From the NCBI RefSeq assembly GCF_022867865.1, contig NZ_JALIEC010000005.1, positions 62,001-126,000 on the forward strand: a DNA stretch of 64,000 bases. Reading direction: 5' to 3'. Both the position numbers and the translations under genes were made by a program. Below the pieces are notes generated by a model that worked only from the letters and a program-made list of their open reading frames with translations, searched no databases and had not been told where the DNA came from. The first letter of the stretch is position 1, and the number at the start of each line of letters is the position of its first letter. This document shows, one piece after another, positions 23,595 to 36,229 of this stretch. The stretch comes from Phaeobacter sp. J2-8 (GTDB lineage Bacteria; Pseudomonadota; Alphaproteobacteria; Rhodobacterales; Rhodobacteraceae).

Positions 23595-26276
23595 TCAGTC
23601 GAGACGGTGCCAATCAGCGATATTCCAAAGCATGCCAGCATAGGAATTCGCGACAACACCGCCCAGTGTGACAGAACGCGCCGCGACTTCGGCCCGTTGC
23701 ACAAGCGGGATGGAAACATGACCGCCAGCGCTGACCATATTGTCCAGGCGCTTGATAATCTCTTGGCGCTCGGAAAGCCCCCCAGTACGCCCGAGTTCTT
23801 TCAGCAATTTGTCAAATTCCGGGTCGCAATATCGCGTGATATTGTCCCCAAACCAGCCGTTGTCAGGCCGCGGCTCCGAACCACAACGGAAATTGTTCAG
23901 ATAGTCTTCCGGGTCCGCGCCAGCAAAGACGTTAGAATACATCTGCACGTCGGCATAAAACCTTAGATATGTATCTTCCGAATTGGAACCGCCGCCAAAG
24001 AACACCGTTGGCGCAATATTGCGTAGTTCGGTTTCGACGCCGATCTGGCGCCACCATTCCCTTATCAAGGCCTGGAAATCCTGGCGAACAGCATTGGTTG
24101 AGGTCTGAAACAGAATCGACAGGCGAACACCGTTCCTGGTCCGCACACCATCACTCCCCCGTATCCAGCCAGCCGCATCGAGTAGTCGGTTCGCACCATC
24201 GATGTCCTGAACCAGACAGTCAGTGGTGCCAGAGGCATAGACCTTCGGCGCGGGAATGAGATCGCAGGTGCTGCGACCCGAAACACCATAGCCGATTTCG
24301 GTCAGCAACTCGCGGTCGATCGCCATGGAAAGCGCCCTGCGAACGTCCCTTTGTGTCAGGGCGGGATGCGGAGCGTCGCGTGTTGAGCGTATATCAGGCG
24401 CGAGTTTCGGCGACGGATCGGTCAGGTTAAGCATCAACCGTTCCACCAGCGCACGAAACGCCACAACAGGCACGCCGCGCCCGCCTTCGGCCATCTGGTC
24501 CAGAACGTCCGGCGCAAGCTGCAGGTTCCAGGCGAAATCACTCTTGCCGGTCTCGAACACCGCAGTGGCAGCGCTTTGCGCATCACCGCCACCAACCAAG
24601 CTGATTGTCTCGAACGCCGGTTTTCGGGCCTCGCGGTAGTTGCGGTTTGCTTCAAACTCGATCCGGCGGGATGAGTAGTCCCGCACTACAAAAGGCCCTG
24701 TGCCGCGGGGGCGGAAATTCTGTGTGCACGACGGGGCCTTCGCCCCTTTACACGGCGCAAACTGAGATTTTTGAAGCACCGGCGAATTGGTACCGACAAA
24801 GGCGCGATAGGGATAGGCCGTCGGCTGCAAGAACCGAAAGCGCACGGACATTCGGTCGATCAACTCAACACTTTCAATTCCGCTGAACTGGTTGGATTGC
24901 GCACATCCGGTCCGGGCATCCATGCAATATGCGGCGGTAAAGGCCACGTCGTCGGCCGTGAGCGCCGTGCCGTCAGACCAGGTCACTCCATCCCGCAAAC
25001 GCCAGGTTATCGTTCGTAAATCTTCCGAGACCCCGCCATTTTCAAGCGTCGGAACTCTGTTCGCGAGGACCGGCAGGATATTGCCCTCAGGATCGAAGGA
25101 GGCCAGCGGCTCGAGCACAAGCGACGCGGCCTCTATATCCTTCGTCGAGCCAGAGAGATAAGGGTTGAGTATCGACGGCGCTTGCCAATAGGTGAGTGTT
25201 GCGGCCCCATCGGCACCGCGCCTTTGTGCCGTCGCGGGCGGCGATGGGCGGACCTTTTCGGGGTCTGGCTTCGGTGCGGGGGTTGGCGGGTCTGGCTCTG
25301 GCTCTGGCTCTGGCCGGGTCAATGCCACCAACCGTTTCTTGGCAATCCCCGCGGCAGGCGTGTCTGGGAAACCGGCGACGATACGTTCCAGCGCAAGAAT
25401 TTGCAGATCATCGGGCAGTCCAAACCCAAGGATAAGAAGCTTGTCTGCTTCTGCCGCCCGATCGGCGCTGCTGTTTGCCCCCGACACCCCGCATTGTCCG
25501 GCGATGCAGGTGAACCCTAACGCGGCATCATAATACGCAGGCTCTTGCAGATGCCCCCCAGCCCCGCGCGCCAGACGCGCAGTATCGACCTGCGCACGCG
25601 ACACGGCTTCTTCCAAGTGCAGACGTTGTTCGAGATATGGCAAAAAGCTACGGGTGAACACCGAAAGCTTTTGTTCCGGTGGATCGTCGGGTAGACGATC
25701 CAAGGCCTCCTGCCCCTCTCCGGCGGAATAAACGATAAAACTGCCGGTGCGCGGCGACAACGGTGCAAGCCCGCGCGTCATGCAGGCCGAACGCCGCCCT
25801 TCGGGCGGCTTGAACGGATTGTTGCGGCAAGCGTCGATGATCGCCACGGTCAGCCCAGTATTGCGCATCTCGATTTCGTCCAGGATGCCGTTCACCCCGT
25901 TTTTCAACGCAACGGTTTCGCGTTTCAGCTTGCGATCACTGCCTTGTGATGGCGCATCGGTCGGCACGAGGTAATTCACCTGCCCGTCCGACCAGCCATG
26001 ACCAGAAAAGACGACGATCACATCGTCGCCCGGTTCCAATCCGGCCAGAAAAGTATCGAAGGAGTTGAGCATGCCGTCGAGGTCACTGTCTTTCAACCGT
26101 GAAATTTGGTAACCAAACTCCCGAAACAGCGCGGCATATGCATCGGCATCTGAATGGGTGTTCCGCAGATCGGCCAAGGCCAGATACTCGGCGTTGGAGA
26201 CCACCAGCGCATGTTTTTCGGCGGCAGCGGGCACCGCAAAAACAAGCGTCAGAAGGCAGGCTGCGGCCAATCTCAT
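23595..26276 (-). CDS. secreted caspase (peptidase C14) fused to a family 5 ABC solute-binding protein
   Basis: An 893-residue protein in three parts. Residues 1-19 are a signal peptide ending VPAAA. Residues 20-260 are a caspase domain: KHALVVSNAEY, catalytic His93 in VVFSGHGWSDG, NYLVPTDAP and catalytic Cys150 in AIIDACRNNPF. A 260-320 helical segment and a Pro/Glu linker (321-352, RPEPEPEPDPPTPAP) follow. Residues about 355-893 are a peptide/nickel-type solute-binding domain (SBP_bac_5): LTYWQAPSILNPYLSG, WRLRDGVTWSDGTALTADDV, DVRRALSMAIDR and DPEFDKLLKE. The product is periplasmic by its signal. No permease or ATPase gene is adjacent. The ribosome site is weak. The combination is unusual; its role is unknown. 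Confidence 0.85.
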   Translation of the reverse strand: MRLAAACLLTLVFAVPAAAEKHALVVSNAEYLALADLRNTHSDADAYAALFREFGYQISRLKDSDLDGMLNSFDTFLAGLEPGDDVIVVFSGHGWSDGQVNYLVPTDAPSQGSDRKLKRETVALKNGVNGILDEIEMRNTGLTVAIIDACRNNPFKPPEGRRSACMTRGLAPLSPRTGSFIVYSAGEGQEALDRLPDDPPEQKLSVFTRSFLPYLEQRLHLEEAVSRAQVDTARLARGAGGHLQEPAYYDAALGFTCIAGQCGVSGANSSADRAAEADKLLILGFGLPDDLQILALERIVAGFPDTPAAGIAKKRLVALTRPEPEPEPDPPTPAPKPDPEKVRPSPPATAQRRGADGAATLTYWQAPSILNPYLSGSTKDIEAASLVLEPLASFDPEGNILPVLANRVPTLENGGVSEDLRTITWRLRDGVTWSDGTALTADDVAFTAAYCMDARTGCAQSNQFSGIESVELIDRMSVRFRFLQPTAYPYRAFVGTNSPVLQKSQFAPCKGAKAPSCTQNFRPRGTGPFVVRDYSSRRIEFEANRNYREARKPAFETISLVGGGDAQSAATAVFETGKSDFAWNLQLAPDVLDQMAEGGRGVPVVAFRALVERLMLNLTDPSPKLAPDIRSTRDAPHPALTQRDVRRALSMAIDRELLTEIGYGVSGRSTCDLIPAPKVYASGTTDCLVQDIDGANRLLDAAGWIRGSDGVRTRNGVRLSILFQTSTNAVRQDFQALIREWWRQIGVETELRNIAPTVFFGGGSNSEDTYLRFYADVQMYSNVFAGADPEDYLNNFRCGSEPRPDNGWFGDNITRYCDPEFDKLLKELGRTGGLSERQEIIKRLDNMVSAGGHVSIPLVQRAEVAARSVTLGGVVANSYAGMLWNIADWHRLD

Positions 26277-26427
26277 ACGAAAATCAGTCCGGCTTCCTTG
26301 CCGAACTATCCCAAATTACTTTCTCTATAGGTCGATAGTGCAGCCGCATGGCCCGCATTGCAACACTTTAGAAATCAACCTGTGCTTCATCGAGAACGGC
26401 GCATATCAAAACAGAAAAAGAGGGGTA

Positions 26428-26502
26428 TGGTGGGTGATAAGAGATTTGAACTCCTGACATCTTCGATGTGAACGAAGCGCTCTACCACTGAGCTAATCAC
26501 CC
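26428..26502 (-). tRNA. tRNA-Val (anticodon CAC)
   Basis: The minus strand starts GGGTGATTAGCTCAG, with anticodon arm CTTCG-TTCACAT-CGAAG (anticodon CAC), T-loop TTCAAAT, acceptor ATCACCC, then A and an encoded CCA. The D-loop is one base shorter than in the tRNA-Val at 22954, and one T-stem pair is G-U. A T-rich stretch follows the 3' end. Confidence 0.92.
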
Positions 26503-26713
26503 GGTAGCGCGTCTATTAGCCTTCCTTGAAATGACGTGCAAGGGGGGTGTAAAAAATTCCGCACCGGACGTGCATCACCGGATTTTCCATGTCGGTGCTT
26601 GCGCAGAAACCGGCGCAGGAACCGGCGGAATTGCCACAGTTCCCATATTAGCACTGGCCATTTCGCGCCACGGACGCTAGGTGGCGCGCAACTCCTAATA
26701 CAAGGTATCTCCG

Positions 26714-28531
<1,818 letters not shown>

Positions 28532-28552
28532 TCGCGGAACATGGATTAACGA

Positions 28553-28581
28553 AAAAGGCCGGGCAAATTGCCCGGCCTTTT
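28553..28581 (+). terminator. intrinsic terminator of typA
   Basis: AAAGGCCGGGC pairs with GCCCGGCCTTT around a short AT-rich loop, followed by TGCTTTT. It is the clearest terminator in the window, 22 bp past the stop. Confidence 0.88.
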
Positions 28582-28638
28582 GCTTTTCAACGGTTGGGAA
28601 GATGTGTCACCCACCCTGAAGATCAGATACCTTGCCGA

Positions 28639-28923
28639 TCAGGCACCTTCGACGATGATCAGATCGCGTTCCGACGCGCCCTTGGCGTGGCTCAGCGCCT
28701 CTTGATAGGCATCGGAATGGTAACAATCATGCGCCGCCTGAAGGCTGGGGAACTGCGCCAGCACATGGCGTGCGCGATCTGTCCCTTCCAGCGTTTCATA
28801 GGCGCCACCACGGGCCAGAAATTCGCCGCCATGGGCCGCAATCGCCGGTCCCGCCAGTTTCGCATAACGGCCATAGGCCGCTTCATCCGTCACATGCACA
28901 TGGGCGATCCAATATGCGCTCAT
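28639..28923 (-). CDS. DUF1330 family protein
   Basis: A 94-residue ferredoxin-like (dimeric alpha-beta barrel) protein: YWIAHVHVTDEAAYGRYAKLA, FLARGGAYETLEG and FPSLQAAHDCYHSDAYQEAL. The function is unknown; the fold resembles small monooxygenases and EthD-like proteins. It starts three bases after the alaS stop (TGA GAG ATG), so it is translated from the alaS message. Confidence 0.87.
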   Translation of the reverse strand: MSAYWIAHVHVTDEAAYGRYAKLAGPAIAAHGGEFLARGGAYETLEGTDRARHVLAQFPSLQAAHDCYHSDAYQEALSHAKGASERDLIIVEGA

Positions 28924-28926
28924 CTC

Positions 28927-31587
28927 TCAGCCTCCCAATACGGCCTTGGCCGCTTCTATTGCCTTGTCCGCACCGGCCGCATCCGATCCGCCACCCTGGG
29001 CCATGTCAGGGCGACCACCGCCGCCCTTGCCGCCGAGTTCGGCCACCGCCGCGCGCACCAGATCGACCGCCGATACCTTGTCGGTCAGATCCTTGGTCAC
29101 ACCTGCCGCCACGGCGACCTTGCCGCCGGTGTCCGCAATCAAAAGGATCGCGGCAGAGCCCAGTTTTTCCTTCTGCGCATCAATCAACGGCGGAAGATCC
29201 TTACCCGTCACACCGTTCAGCACCTGCGCAACAAAGGGCACGCCATTGATCTCTTCCGCATCGGCCCCCGGCCCCGCAGATCCACCCGACATCGCCAGTT
29301 CACGGCGCAGCTGTGCCACTTCGGATTGCAGCGATTTGCGTTCTTCCAACAGACTGCGCAGCCGTTCCGGGACATCCGCCGCCTGCGCCTTCAGCTCCAA
29401 TGCGGCCTCGGCCAGCAATTGGTCCTGACGGCGCAGAAAATCCATCGCCGCCTTGCCGGTCAGCGCCTCGATCCGGCGCACACCCGCGCTGGAGGCGCTG
29501 TCGCCCAGCATCACGAATGCACCGATGTCGCCGGTCTGGCGCACATGGGTGCCACCGCAAAGTTCCAGCGAATAGGTTTCGCCATTGCTGCCTTTGCCGG
29601 ACCCGGGTTTGCGCCCCATCGACACAACCCGCACTTCGTCGCCGTATTTCTCGCCAAAGAGCGCCTGTGCGCCAATCGCACGGGCATCATCCGGCGTCAT
29701 GATCCGGGTGTCCACCGCGCCGTTCTGGCGGATATAGGCGTTCACATCCTGTTCGACCGCCTGCAATTCACTTTGGCTCAACGCCTTGGCGTGGCTGAAA
29801 TCAAAGCGCAAACGATCCTCGGCATTCAACGACCCCCGCTGCGCCACATGATCGCCAAGCGTTTCGCGCAGCGCCTCGTGCAACAGGTGGGTGGCCGAAT
29901 GGTTGGCGCGAATCGTGCTGCGCCGCGCGTGATCGACCCGCAGTTCCAGCGCATCGCCAACCTTCAACGCGACTTTCTCAGGCGTGACGCGGTGGGCAAA
30001 CAACCCGCCCGCCATCTTGCGCGTGTCAGCGACAACCCCATTGCCGTCGGGTTTCAGATAGCTGCCGCTGTCGCCAACCTGGCCACCGGATTCGGCATAA
30101 AACGGCGTCTGGTTGACCACCATCCAGCCCTCTTGTCCGGGTGCAAGCGTTTCGACCGACACGCCATCGCACACCAGCCCAACCACCTGCCCCTCGGCAA
30201 CCTCGGTATCATAGCCGAGAAAATCCGTCGGGCTGTTGGCCTCTGCCAGATCGAACCAAACCTCGGCATCTGCGGTTTCGCCAGAACCCGACCACGCGGC
30301 GCGGGCCTTGGCCTTTTGCGCGGCCATGGCGGTGTCAAAGCCGTCTGTGTCGACCGCACGGTCCTTTTCGCGCAGCGCATCCTGGGTCAGATCAAGCGGG
30401 AACCCATAGGTGTCGTATAGTTTGAACGCCGTCTCGCCCGGCAGGGGCGCGTCATCCGGCAGGGCCGCCAACTCGTCATCCAGAAGCTTCAGGCCACGAT
30501 CAAGCGTCGCCTTGAACCGGGTTTCTTCCAGCTTCAATGTCTCTTCGATCAGCGCCTGCGCCTGACCCAATTCGGGATAGGCCGCACCCATCTGGCGCAC
30601 CAATGCAGGCACCAAGCGATACATCGTCGGATCTTTGGCCCCCAGCAGATGCGCGTGCCGCATCGCCCGACGCATGATCCGGCGCAGCACATATCCCCGC
30701 CCCTCGTTCGACGGCATCACACCATCGGCCAACAAAAACGATGTCGAGCGCAAATGATCCGCAATCACCCGGTGATGCACATTGCCCGGCCCATCGGGAT
30801 CGGTCGAGGTCACATCGGCGCTGGCCTCGATCAGGTTGCGCATCAGGTCGGTGTCATAATTGTCGTGTTTGCCCTGCAACAGCGCGCCGATCCGCTCCAG
30901 CCCCATGCCGGTGTCGATCGACTGCATCTTCAGGGGCGTCATCGAGCCGTCTTCGAATTGCTCGTTCTGCATGAAGACCACGTTCCAGATTTCGATGAAA
31001 CGGTCACCATCCTCTTCCGCGCTGCCCGGAGGGCCGCCCCAAATGTGGTCGCCGTGATCATAGAAAATTTCGGTACAGGGGCCACAGGGACCGGTCGGCC
31101 CCATCTGCCAGAAATTGTCCGAAGTGGCGATGCGGATGATCCGATCCTCTGGCACGCCAACCTTCTTCCAGATTTCGAAAGCTTCGTCATCCGTATGATA
31201 CACTGTGGCCAGCAACCGCTTGGGATCAATGCCAAATTCGCGTGTGATCAGCTCCCACGCAAAGGGGATCGCATCCTCTTTGAAGTAATCCCCAAAGCTG
31301 AAATTGCCCAACATTTCAAAGAATGTGTGGTGGCGCGCGGTATAGCCCACATTGTCGAGGTCATTGTGTTTCCCGCAGGCGCGCACGCATTTCTGACTTG
31401 TTGTGGCGCGCTGATAATCGCGGGTTTCAACCCCGGTAAACAGGTTCTTGAACTGCACCATGCCGGAATTGACGAACATCAACGTCGGATCGTTGCGCGG
31501 CACCAGCGGGCTGGATGGCACGATCTCATGGCCGTTCTTGGCAAAGTAATCAAGGAATGTGGAGCGGATGTCGTTCAGCGTGGCCAT
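28927..31587 (-). CDS. alaS: alanyl-tRNA synthetase
   Basis: An 886-residue class II synthetase: N-terminal catalytic domain ([53 protein letters not shown]), the editing domain with zinc-binding [11 protein letters not shown] and [17 protein letters not shown], and a C-terminal coiled coil plus Gly-rich C-Ala end ([18 protein letters not shown]). It charges and proofreads tRNA-Ala. The start at 31587 is the family start; an earlier Met at 31665 adds a non-conserved stretch. It is downstream of recA in the same direction, as in other Rhodobacterales. Confidence 0.95.
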   Translation of the reverse strand: MATLNDIRSTFLDYFAKNGHEIVPSSPLVPRNDPTLMFVNSGMVQFKNLFTGVETRDYQRATTSQKCVRACGKHNDLDNVGYTARHHTFFEMLGNFSFGDYFKEDAIPFAWELITREFGIDPKRLLATVYHTDDEAFEIWKKVGVPEDRIIRIATSDNFWQMGPTGPCGPCTEIFYDHGDHIWGGPPGSAEEDGDRFIEIWNVVFMQNEQFEDGSMTPLKMQSIDTGMGLERIGALLQGKHDNYDTDLMRNLIEASADVTSTDPDGPGNVHHRVIADHLRSTSFLLADGVMPSNEGRGYVLRRIMRRAMRHAHLLGAKDPTMYRLVPALVRQMGAAYPELGQAQALIEETLKLEETRFKATLDRGLKLLDDELAALPDDAPLPGETAFKLYDTYGFPLDLTQDALREKDRAVDTDGFDTAMAAQKAKARAAWSGSGETADAEVWFDLAEANSPTDFLGYDTEVAEGQVVGLVCDGVSVETLAPGQEGWMVVNQTPFYAESGGQVGDSGSYLKPDGNGVVADTRKMAGGLFAHRVTPEKVALKVGDALELRVDHARRSTIRANHSATHLLHEALRETLGDHVAQRGSLNAEDRLRFDFSHAKALSQSELQAVEQDVNAYIRQNGAVDTRIMTPDDARAIGAQALFGEKYGDEVRVVSMGRKPGSGKGSNGETYSLELCGGTHVRQTGDIGAFVMLGDSASSAGVRRIEALTGKAAMDFLRRQDQLLAEAALELKAQAADVPERLRSLLEERKSLQSEVAQLRRELAMSGGSAGPGADAEEINGVPFVAQVLNGVTGKDLPPLIDAQKEKLGSAAILLIADTGGKVAVAAGVTKDLTDKVSAVDLVRAAVAELGGKGGGGRPDMAQGGGSDAAGADKAIEAAKAVLGG

Positions 31588-31753
31588 GGCGTCGGTATCT
31601 TCTTGTATCGGGCGGGTTTTCCCGCGGTCCGAGAAGATGTACCGAACCGCCCCGGTCCTGTCCATGGGGCGATTGCCATTCTGTCAGCGCCCAGTGGCAA
31701 AGCCCTAGGGCTGCGGCATCTGACACCTGGGTCGGCGTTCGGGATTGGCGCGG

Positions 31754-31777
31754 CCCGGCGCAGGCCATCGCGCCGGG
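31754..31777. terminator. GC-rich hairpin between recA and alaS
   Basis: CCCGGCGC (31754-31761) pairs fully with GCGCCGGG (31770-31777) around an 8-nt loop, about 40 bp past the recA stop. It lacks a U-tract on the minus strand. The rest of the 229-bp gap shows no gene. Confidence 0.45.
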
Positions 31778-31816
31778 TTTCATGTATCGGCAATTTGGGC
31801 CGCAGCCCGCAGCGCC

Positions 31817-32893
31817 TTAGGCCTCGACGATATCGTCGTCGCTTTTTTCTTCCGGCGGCATGTCAAAATCCAACCCATGCGCCGCACGGATCTTGTCTTC
31901 GACTTCCAGGGCCATGCGTTTGTTTTCCCGCAGGAAAGTCTTGGCATTTTCACGCCCCTGGCCGATCCGTTCATCGCCATAGCTGTACCAGGCACCGGAT
32001 TTATCAACCACCCCGGCCTTGACCCCAAGATCCAGCAATTCGCCCATCTTGGAAATGCCTTCGCCATACATGATATCGAATTCAACCTGTTTGAACGGCG
32101 GAGCAACCTTGTTTTTCACGACCTTGACGCGTGTGGCATTGCCGACGACCTCGTCACGATCCTTGATCGCGCCAATCCGACGAATGTCCAGACGGACCGA
32201 AGAATAGAATTTCAAAGCATTGCCACCGGTGGTGGTTTCCGGGCTGCCAAACATCACGCCGATTTTCATCCGGATCTGGTTGATGAAGACAACCATGCAT
32301 TTGGATCGGTTGATCGAGCCGGTCAATTTGCGCATTGCTTGGCTCATCAGGCGGGCATGCACGCCAACCGAACTGTCGCCCATGTCGCCTTCCAACTCGG
32401 ATTTCGGGGTCAAGGCCGCAACGGAATCGACAACAACCATGCTGACCGCGCCAGAACGCACCAGCGTGTCGACAATTTCCAGCGCCTGTTCGCCAGTGTC
32501 CGGCTGCGAGATCAGAAGTTCGTCAAGATCGACCCCAAGCTTGCGGGCATATTGTGGGTCCAACGCATGTTCGGCATCCACAAAGGCACAGACCCCACCC
32601 TTTTTCTGTTCTTCCGCGACGCAATGCAGGGTGAGCGTGGTTTTGCCCGAGGATTCCGGGCCATAGATCTCGACAATCCGTCCCTTCGGCAGGCCACCAA
32701 TACCCAACGCGATGTCCAAGCCCAAGGATCCGGTCGAAGTCGATTCGATTTCCTGAATGGGGTTGTCCCCGCCCAGCTTCATGATGGAACCCTTGCCAAA
32801 TTGGCGTTCAATCTGGGCCAAGGCACTGTCGAGCGCCTTTTGCTTGTCGGGATTGCTTTTTTTGCTCATTGAGAGAAGATCTGCCGTTGCCAT
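31817..32893 (-). CDS. recA: recombinase RecA
   Basis: A 358-residue RecA: Walker A as [15 protein letters not shown], Walker B region [12 protein letters not shown], the L2 segment [17 protein letters not shown] and an acidic C-terminus ([13 protein letters not shown]). It catalyses strand exchange and LexA cleavage. Translation may start at 32893 or at the internal Met ([10 protein letters not shown]) nine codons on; the latter is the common alphaproteobacterial start, and the former is kept because it adds only eight residues. An SOS box lies 54 bp upstream. Confidence 0.96.
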   Translation of the reverse strand: MATADLLSMSKKSNPDKQKALDSALAQIERQFGKGSIMKLGGDNPIQEIESTSTGSLGLDIALGIGGLPKGRIVEIYGPESSGKTTLTLHCVAEEQKKGGVCAFVDAEHALDPQYARKLGVDLDELLISQPDTGEQALEIVDTLVRSGAVSMVVVDSVAALTPKSELEGDMGDSSVGVHARLMSQAMRKLTGSINRSKCMVVFINQIRMKIGVMFGSPETTTGGNALKFYSSVRLDIRRIGAIKDRDEVVGNATRVKVVKNKVAPPFKQVEFDIMYGEGISKMGELLDLGVKAGVVDKSGAWYSYGDERIGQGRENAKTFLRENKRMALEVEDKIRAAHGLDFDMPPEEKSDDDIVEA

Positions 32894-32946
32894 TGCGTTG
32901 AATCCCTTATTTCACACCACCTGCGGGGCGGCAATGCTGCCGATAT

Positions 32947-32961
32947 GTTCACCACTTGTTC
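32947..32961. promoter_or_regulatory. SOS (LexA) box of recA
   Basis: GTTC-ACCACTT-GTTC is an exact match to the alphaproteobacterial LexA motif GTTC-N7-GTTC. It overlaps a larger GTTCCC/GGGGAAC inverted repeat reaching 32984. Placement 54 bp upstream of recA supports LexA control. Confidence 0.85.
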
Positions 32962-33107
32962 CCTTGTGCGATCAAAGGGGGAACATTTCAAGAAAATTTT
33001 TAATAATTTCAGTTTTCCGCAGAAGTATTAAAGAGTGGTTTACGGATCGAACATCGGCGCTTATGCTTTTCCAAACTGTCGCAAACTGCATTAAAGGTGT
33101 CATACAA

Positions 33108-33701
33108 GTGCTTGTTTTTTGGAAAGAAAGACTTGCCTTTATGGCAGTACCGAAAACCGGCAGCACCGCTTATGAGGCGGCCCTGGCGGGCCGTGCAGAT
33201 ATGGCGATCTTGAATCCACCTGAGCTGAAACATGCGCCGGTGTATCGCTACAATAGATTTTTCCGGCCAATGTTTGAAAAAATGGGGGCCGAGGATATGG
33301 AGACACTGGCGGTGATGCGCGAACCCATCAGCTGGCTGTCCAGCTGGTATCGCTATCGCCAGCGCCCTTTTATGTCGGGGCGGCCAAATTCGACCGAACA
33401 CCTTGATTTTGATACCTTTGTTGAAGGCTACTGCAAAGGCGACCGACCGGGTTATGCCAATGTGGGAAGTCAGGCAAAGTTTTTGGAACCGCGCCCGAAT
33501 GGCACCAAGGTCACCCATCTGTTCCGCTATGAAAATCAGGCGGGTTTGATCGCATTTCTTGAGAATCGTCTTGCCGTGACATTGGATCTGCCACGCGCGA
33601 ATGTATCGCCGACCTCGGATGTCACGTTATCGCCCAAGGTTGAACAGAAGCTGCGGCGCAAATGCGCTGCTGAGTTCGAACTCTACGACTCGATTACCTG
33701 A
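33108..33701 (+). CDS. sulfotransferase family protein (roseobacter type)
   Basis: A 197-residue protein with the PAPS-binding loop AVPKTGSTAYEAAL near the N-terminus and the MREPISWLSSWYRYRQR helix (3'-phosphate site) in the middle. It belongs to a short family common in Rhodobacterales, sometimes mislabelled gamma-glutamyl kinase; the acceptor is unknown. GTG at 33108 is chosen because AAAGGTG precedes it and the family starts (M/V)LVFWK. The upstream open frame back to 32757 overlaps recA and is not coding. It is divergent from recA. Confidence 0.8.
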   Translation: MLVFWKERLAFMAVPKTGSTAYEAALAGRADMAILNPPELKHAPVYRYNRFFRPMFEKMGAEDMETLAVMREPISWLSSWYRYRQRPFMSGRPNSTEHLDFDTFVEGYCKGDRPGYANVGSQAKFLEPRPNGTKVTHLFRYENQAGLIAFLENRLAVTLDLPRANVSPTSDVTLSPKVEQKLRRKCAAEFELYDSIT

Positions 33702-33787
33702 CCCATTTGGTGCCCCGGCAGCACGCTTCAAAACATGCGATTTTCCTGCATTGCCGCGCCGGTTGACGCGACACAGTCGCAGCATGA

Positions 33788-36124
33788 TCAATGCAATTGG
33801 CGTTGCACCGTATCCGTCAGCTCTACCAGTGAAAATGGTTTTGGCAAGAAGGTCGAATTGGGGATATTCGATTGGTCGTCATGAAAGCTTTCCTGGGCAT
33901 AGCCAGAGACAAAGACAACTTTCACGTCCGGGCGATCCTCCAGCGCTTTGCGCACCCAGCTGGGACCGTCGAGGCCCGGCATGACGACATCGGTGACAAA
34001 AACGTTCACCTCCATCTCCGGGTCCTGCAACAACTCCAGCGCTTCTTCGGCGCTGGCCGCCTCCAGCACTTTGAAACCACGCATTCTCAGAGCGCGGCTG
34101 GCGAAGGCCCGTACCGGGGCTTCATCTTCGACCAAAAGGATGACGGCATCATGTCCGGCGGTCCCGTCTGTGGTCTCTTCGGCCGCTGCAATTTGCCCGT
34201 CTACTTCGGCGACTTCGTTGTGCACCGGAAAGAGTAGCGAGAAGCAGCTGCCCTGGCCCACCACCGAATCGACAAATATGAAGCCGCCGGTTTGTTTCAC
34301 AATGCCATAGACCGTCGACAGGCCGAGGCCGGTGCCCTCTCCGGTGCGTTTGGTGGTGTAAAAGGGTTCAAAAACCTTTTGCAGCATATCCGGTGCAATC
34401 CCGACGCCCTGATCCTGTACTTTGACCAAGACGTAATCCCCCGGGGAAACCGCCGCGCGATCCCGCTTTAATGGGGAATTGAGGGTCAGCCCCTCGGTTG
34501 TGACCCGAATTTCGCCGCCCTCGGGCATGGCGTCGCGGGCATTGACCACCAGGTTCATCATCACCTGCTCCAACTGCCGCTTGTCCGCACGGATCGTGCG
34601 CAGCACCGGATCATGTTCCAGCACCAAGCCGACCCGCTCTCCGACGAGACGGTTCAGAAGATGGGTCAAATCCGACAATGTGTCACGTAGATCAAGGATT
34701 TCCGGGCAAAGTGTCTGCTTGCGGGAAAAGGCCAGCAATTGCCCGACCAGCGCCGCGGCGCGGTTGGCATTCTGATTGATTTGAACCAGATCGTTGTAAT
34801 CCGGATCCCCCTGATCGTGACGCAGCAGCAAAAGGTCACAATGGCCGGAAATTGCCGTCAGAAGGTTGTTGAAGTCATGGGCGACACCGCCAGCCAACTG
34901 GCCAATCGCCTGCATTTTCTGGCTTTGAACAAATTGCGCCTCCAGGGTTTTTAACTCTGTTGCGTCATTCAGGACCGCCAGAAGCGACGGCGTGCCGTCT
35001 TCGAACACCCGGTTCAACACCACCTGCACAAAAACCTCGCGGTCGCGGCGTGAGATGCGCAAAAACTCTGATTGGTTCGGGCTGCGCCCGGCGGCTGTAT
35101 CCTGCAGCCAATCGGTGACGGGACGGCCCAGCCCCTCCATCAAATCGGCCAGCTTTACGCCGGAAACATCGTCCCGGTTCAACAATTTCAGCGCTTCCTG
35201 GTTGGCCCGTAAAACCGCACCGTTCTGTGATATTTTCATCAACGGCACATTCAAACCGTCGAAACTGGTGCTGCCGGCGGTATCCGCAGGCGGCGGCAGG
35301 AAGAACACTTCCTTGCGTCCACCATTCAATTCAACTTCGCAAATGAGGCGCGGCAAGGGGCCGGTCGCCGCATCCAATGTGACCACCTGGCCGCTGACCA
35401 AGGGCGAGGCGCTGAGCCGGTCCAGCGCCGATACGCGTTTCCCGATAAGTTTCCGCGCCGCCGCATTCATGAAAAGAATTGTACCGCCGCGCCCAACGGT
35501 CACCCGGGGCAGCAGCCCGTTGTCGGCCTGTTCCGTGGGGGAGGCCCGGCTTTCTTCGATCCGCCAAAGCTGTAATCCGGCGCCGATATCATGCAGCGAC
35601 AGGGCCACATGGCCATTGCGGGTCGTCACCACATCCGCGGCATTCCCATCCACATCGGCCTTTTTCTGTAGCCGGTACATCACACTGGCGGGATTGGCGA
35701 TCATGCCGCGCAGCAGGGTCGCCATCGTCCCGCCCTCAACCTCGCCCGCGGCGCTGTTGCGCATATCTATATCGCGAAACCGGTTTTTCGCCGCCGGGTT
35801 CAGGAAACGCACCGCGCCGTCCTGGCCGGTCAAAATCGAAACCGCTGAATCACATGCCAATAGTGTTGCGGCCTGTTGAATGCGCCGGGTTTCGCCATGT
35901 CGTTGCCGGAGCTGAAACCACTGAAGCACAAGGGCCGCAGCAAACATCCCCGCCCCCATGGCCAAAACCGCCAGCGCAGCTGCCCCGTGTAAAAAGGTGC
36001 CTGCCACCGCAATCAACAGAACAGATACCGCGATCAGATAGGTCGGGCGTCGGTCCCGCTGCACCAACGTGTCGCCCCCTGCAATGTGCCCAACGTTGAT
36101 TTCGGCCAATTCTGCTCTCCGCAC
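33788..36124 (-). CDS. cckA: hybrid sensor kinase CckA
   Basis: A 778-residue hybrid histidine kinase: two N-terminal helices (residues about 29-70), PAS-like domains (about 95-390), dimerisation helix with His416 in [12 protein letters not shown], an ATPase domain ([34 protein letters not shown]) and a C-terminal receiver with Asp712 in [12 protein letters not shown]. CckA passes phosphate through ChpT to CtrA, controlling cell cycle, motility and gene-transfer-agent expression in this order. The position beside recA and alaS is characteristic of the order. Confidence 0.92.
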   Translation of the reverse strand: MRRAELAEINVGHIAGGDTLVQRDRRPTYLIAVSVLLIAVAGTFLHGAAALAVLAMGAGMFAAALVLQWFQLRQRHGETRRIQQAATLLACDSAVSILTGQDGAVRFLNPAAKNRFRDIDMRNSAAGEVEGGTMATLLRGMIANPASVMYRLQKKADVDGNAADVVTTRNGHVALSLHDIGAGLQLWRIEESRASPTEQADNGLLPRVTVGRGGTILFMNAAARKLIGKRVSALDRLSASPLVSGQVVTLDAATGPLPRLICEVELNGGRKEVFFLPPPADTAGSTSFDGLNVPLMKISQNGAVLRANQEALKLLNRDDVSGVKLADLMEGLGRPVTDWLQDTAAGRSPNQSEFLRISRRDREVFVQVVLNRVFEDGTPSLLAVLNDATELKTLEAQFVQSQKMQAIGQLAGGVAHDFNNLLTAISGHCDLLLLRHDQGDPDYNDLVQINQNANRAAALVGQLLAFSRKQTLCPEILDLRDTLSDLTHLLNRLVGERVGLVLEHDPVLRTIRADKRQLEQVMMNLVVNARDAMPEGGEIRVTTEGLTLNSPLKRDRAAVSPGDYVLVKVQDQGVGIAPDMLQKVFEPFYTTKRTGEGTGLGLSTVYGIVKQTGGFIFVDSVVGQGSCFSLLFPVHNEVAEVDGQIAAAEETTDGTAGHDAVILLVEDEAPVRAFASRALRMRGFKVLEAASAEEALELLQDPEMEVNVFVTDVVMPGLDGPSWVRKALEDRPDVKVVFVSGYAQESFHDDQSNIPNSTFLPKPFSLVELTDTVQRQLH

Positions 36125-36229
36125 TTCGAGGTATCAAAGCGCATTACACCCATTGGTCGTTAATAGGCGGTTAAGACCCTTTCGCCACCTTACACCCTAT
36201 GCGAGAAAGCATGCAACCCATGCGGAAGT

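Noticed and set aside
26428-26502. Second tRNA-Val as a broken copy left by an integration event
   Set aside because: All stems pair, the anticodon is a different valine one (CAC) and CCA is encoded, so it is a working isoacceptor.
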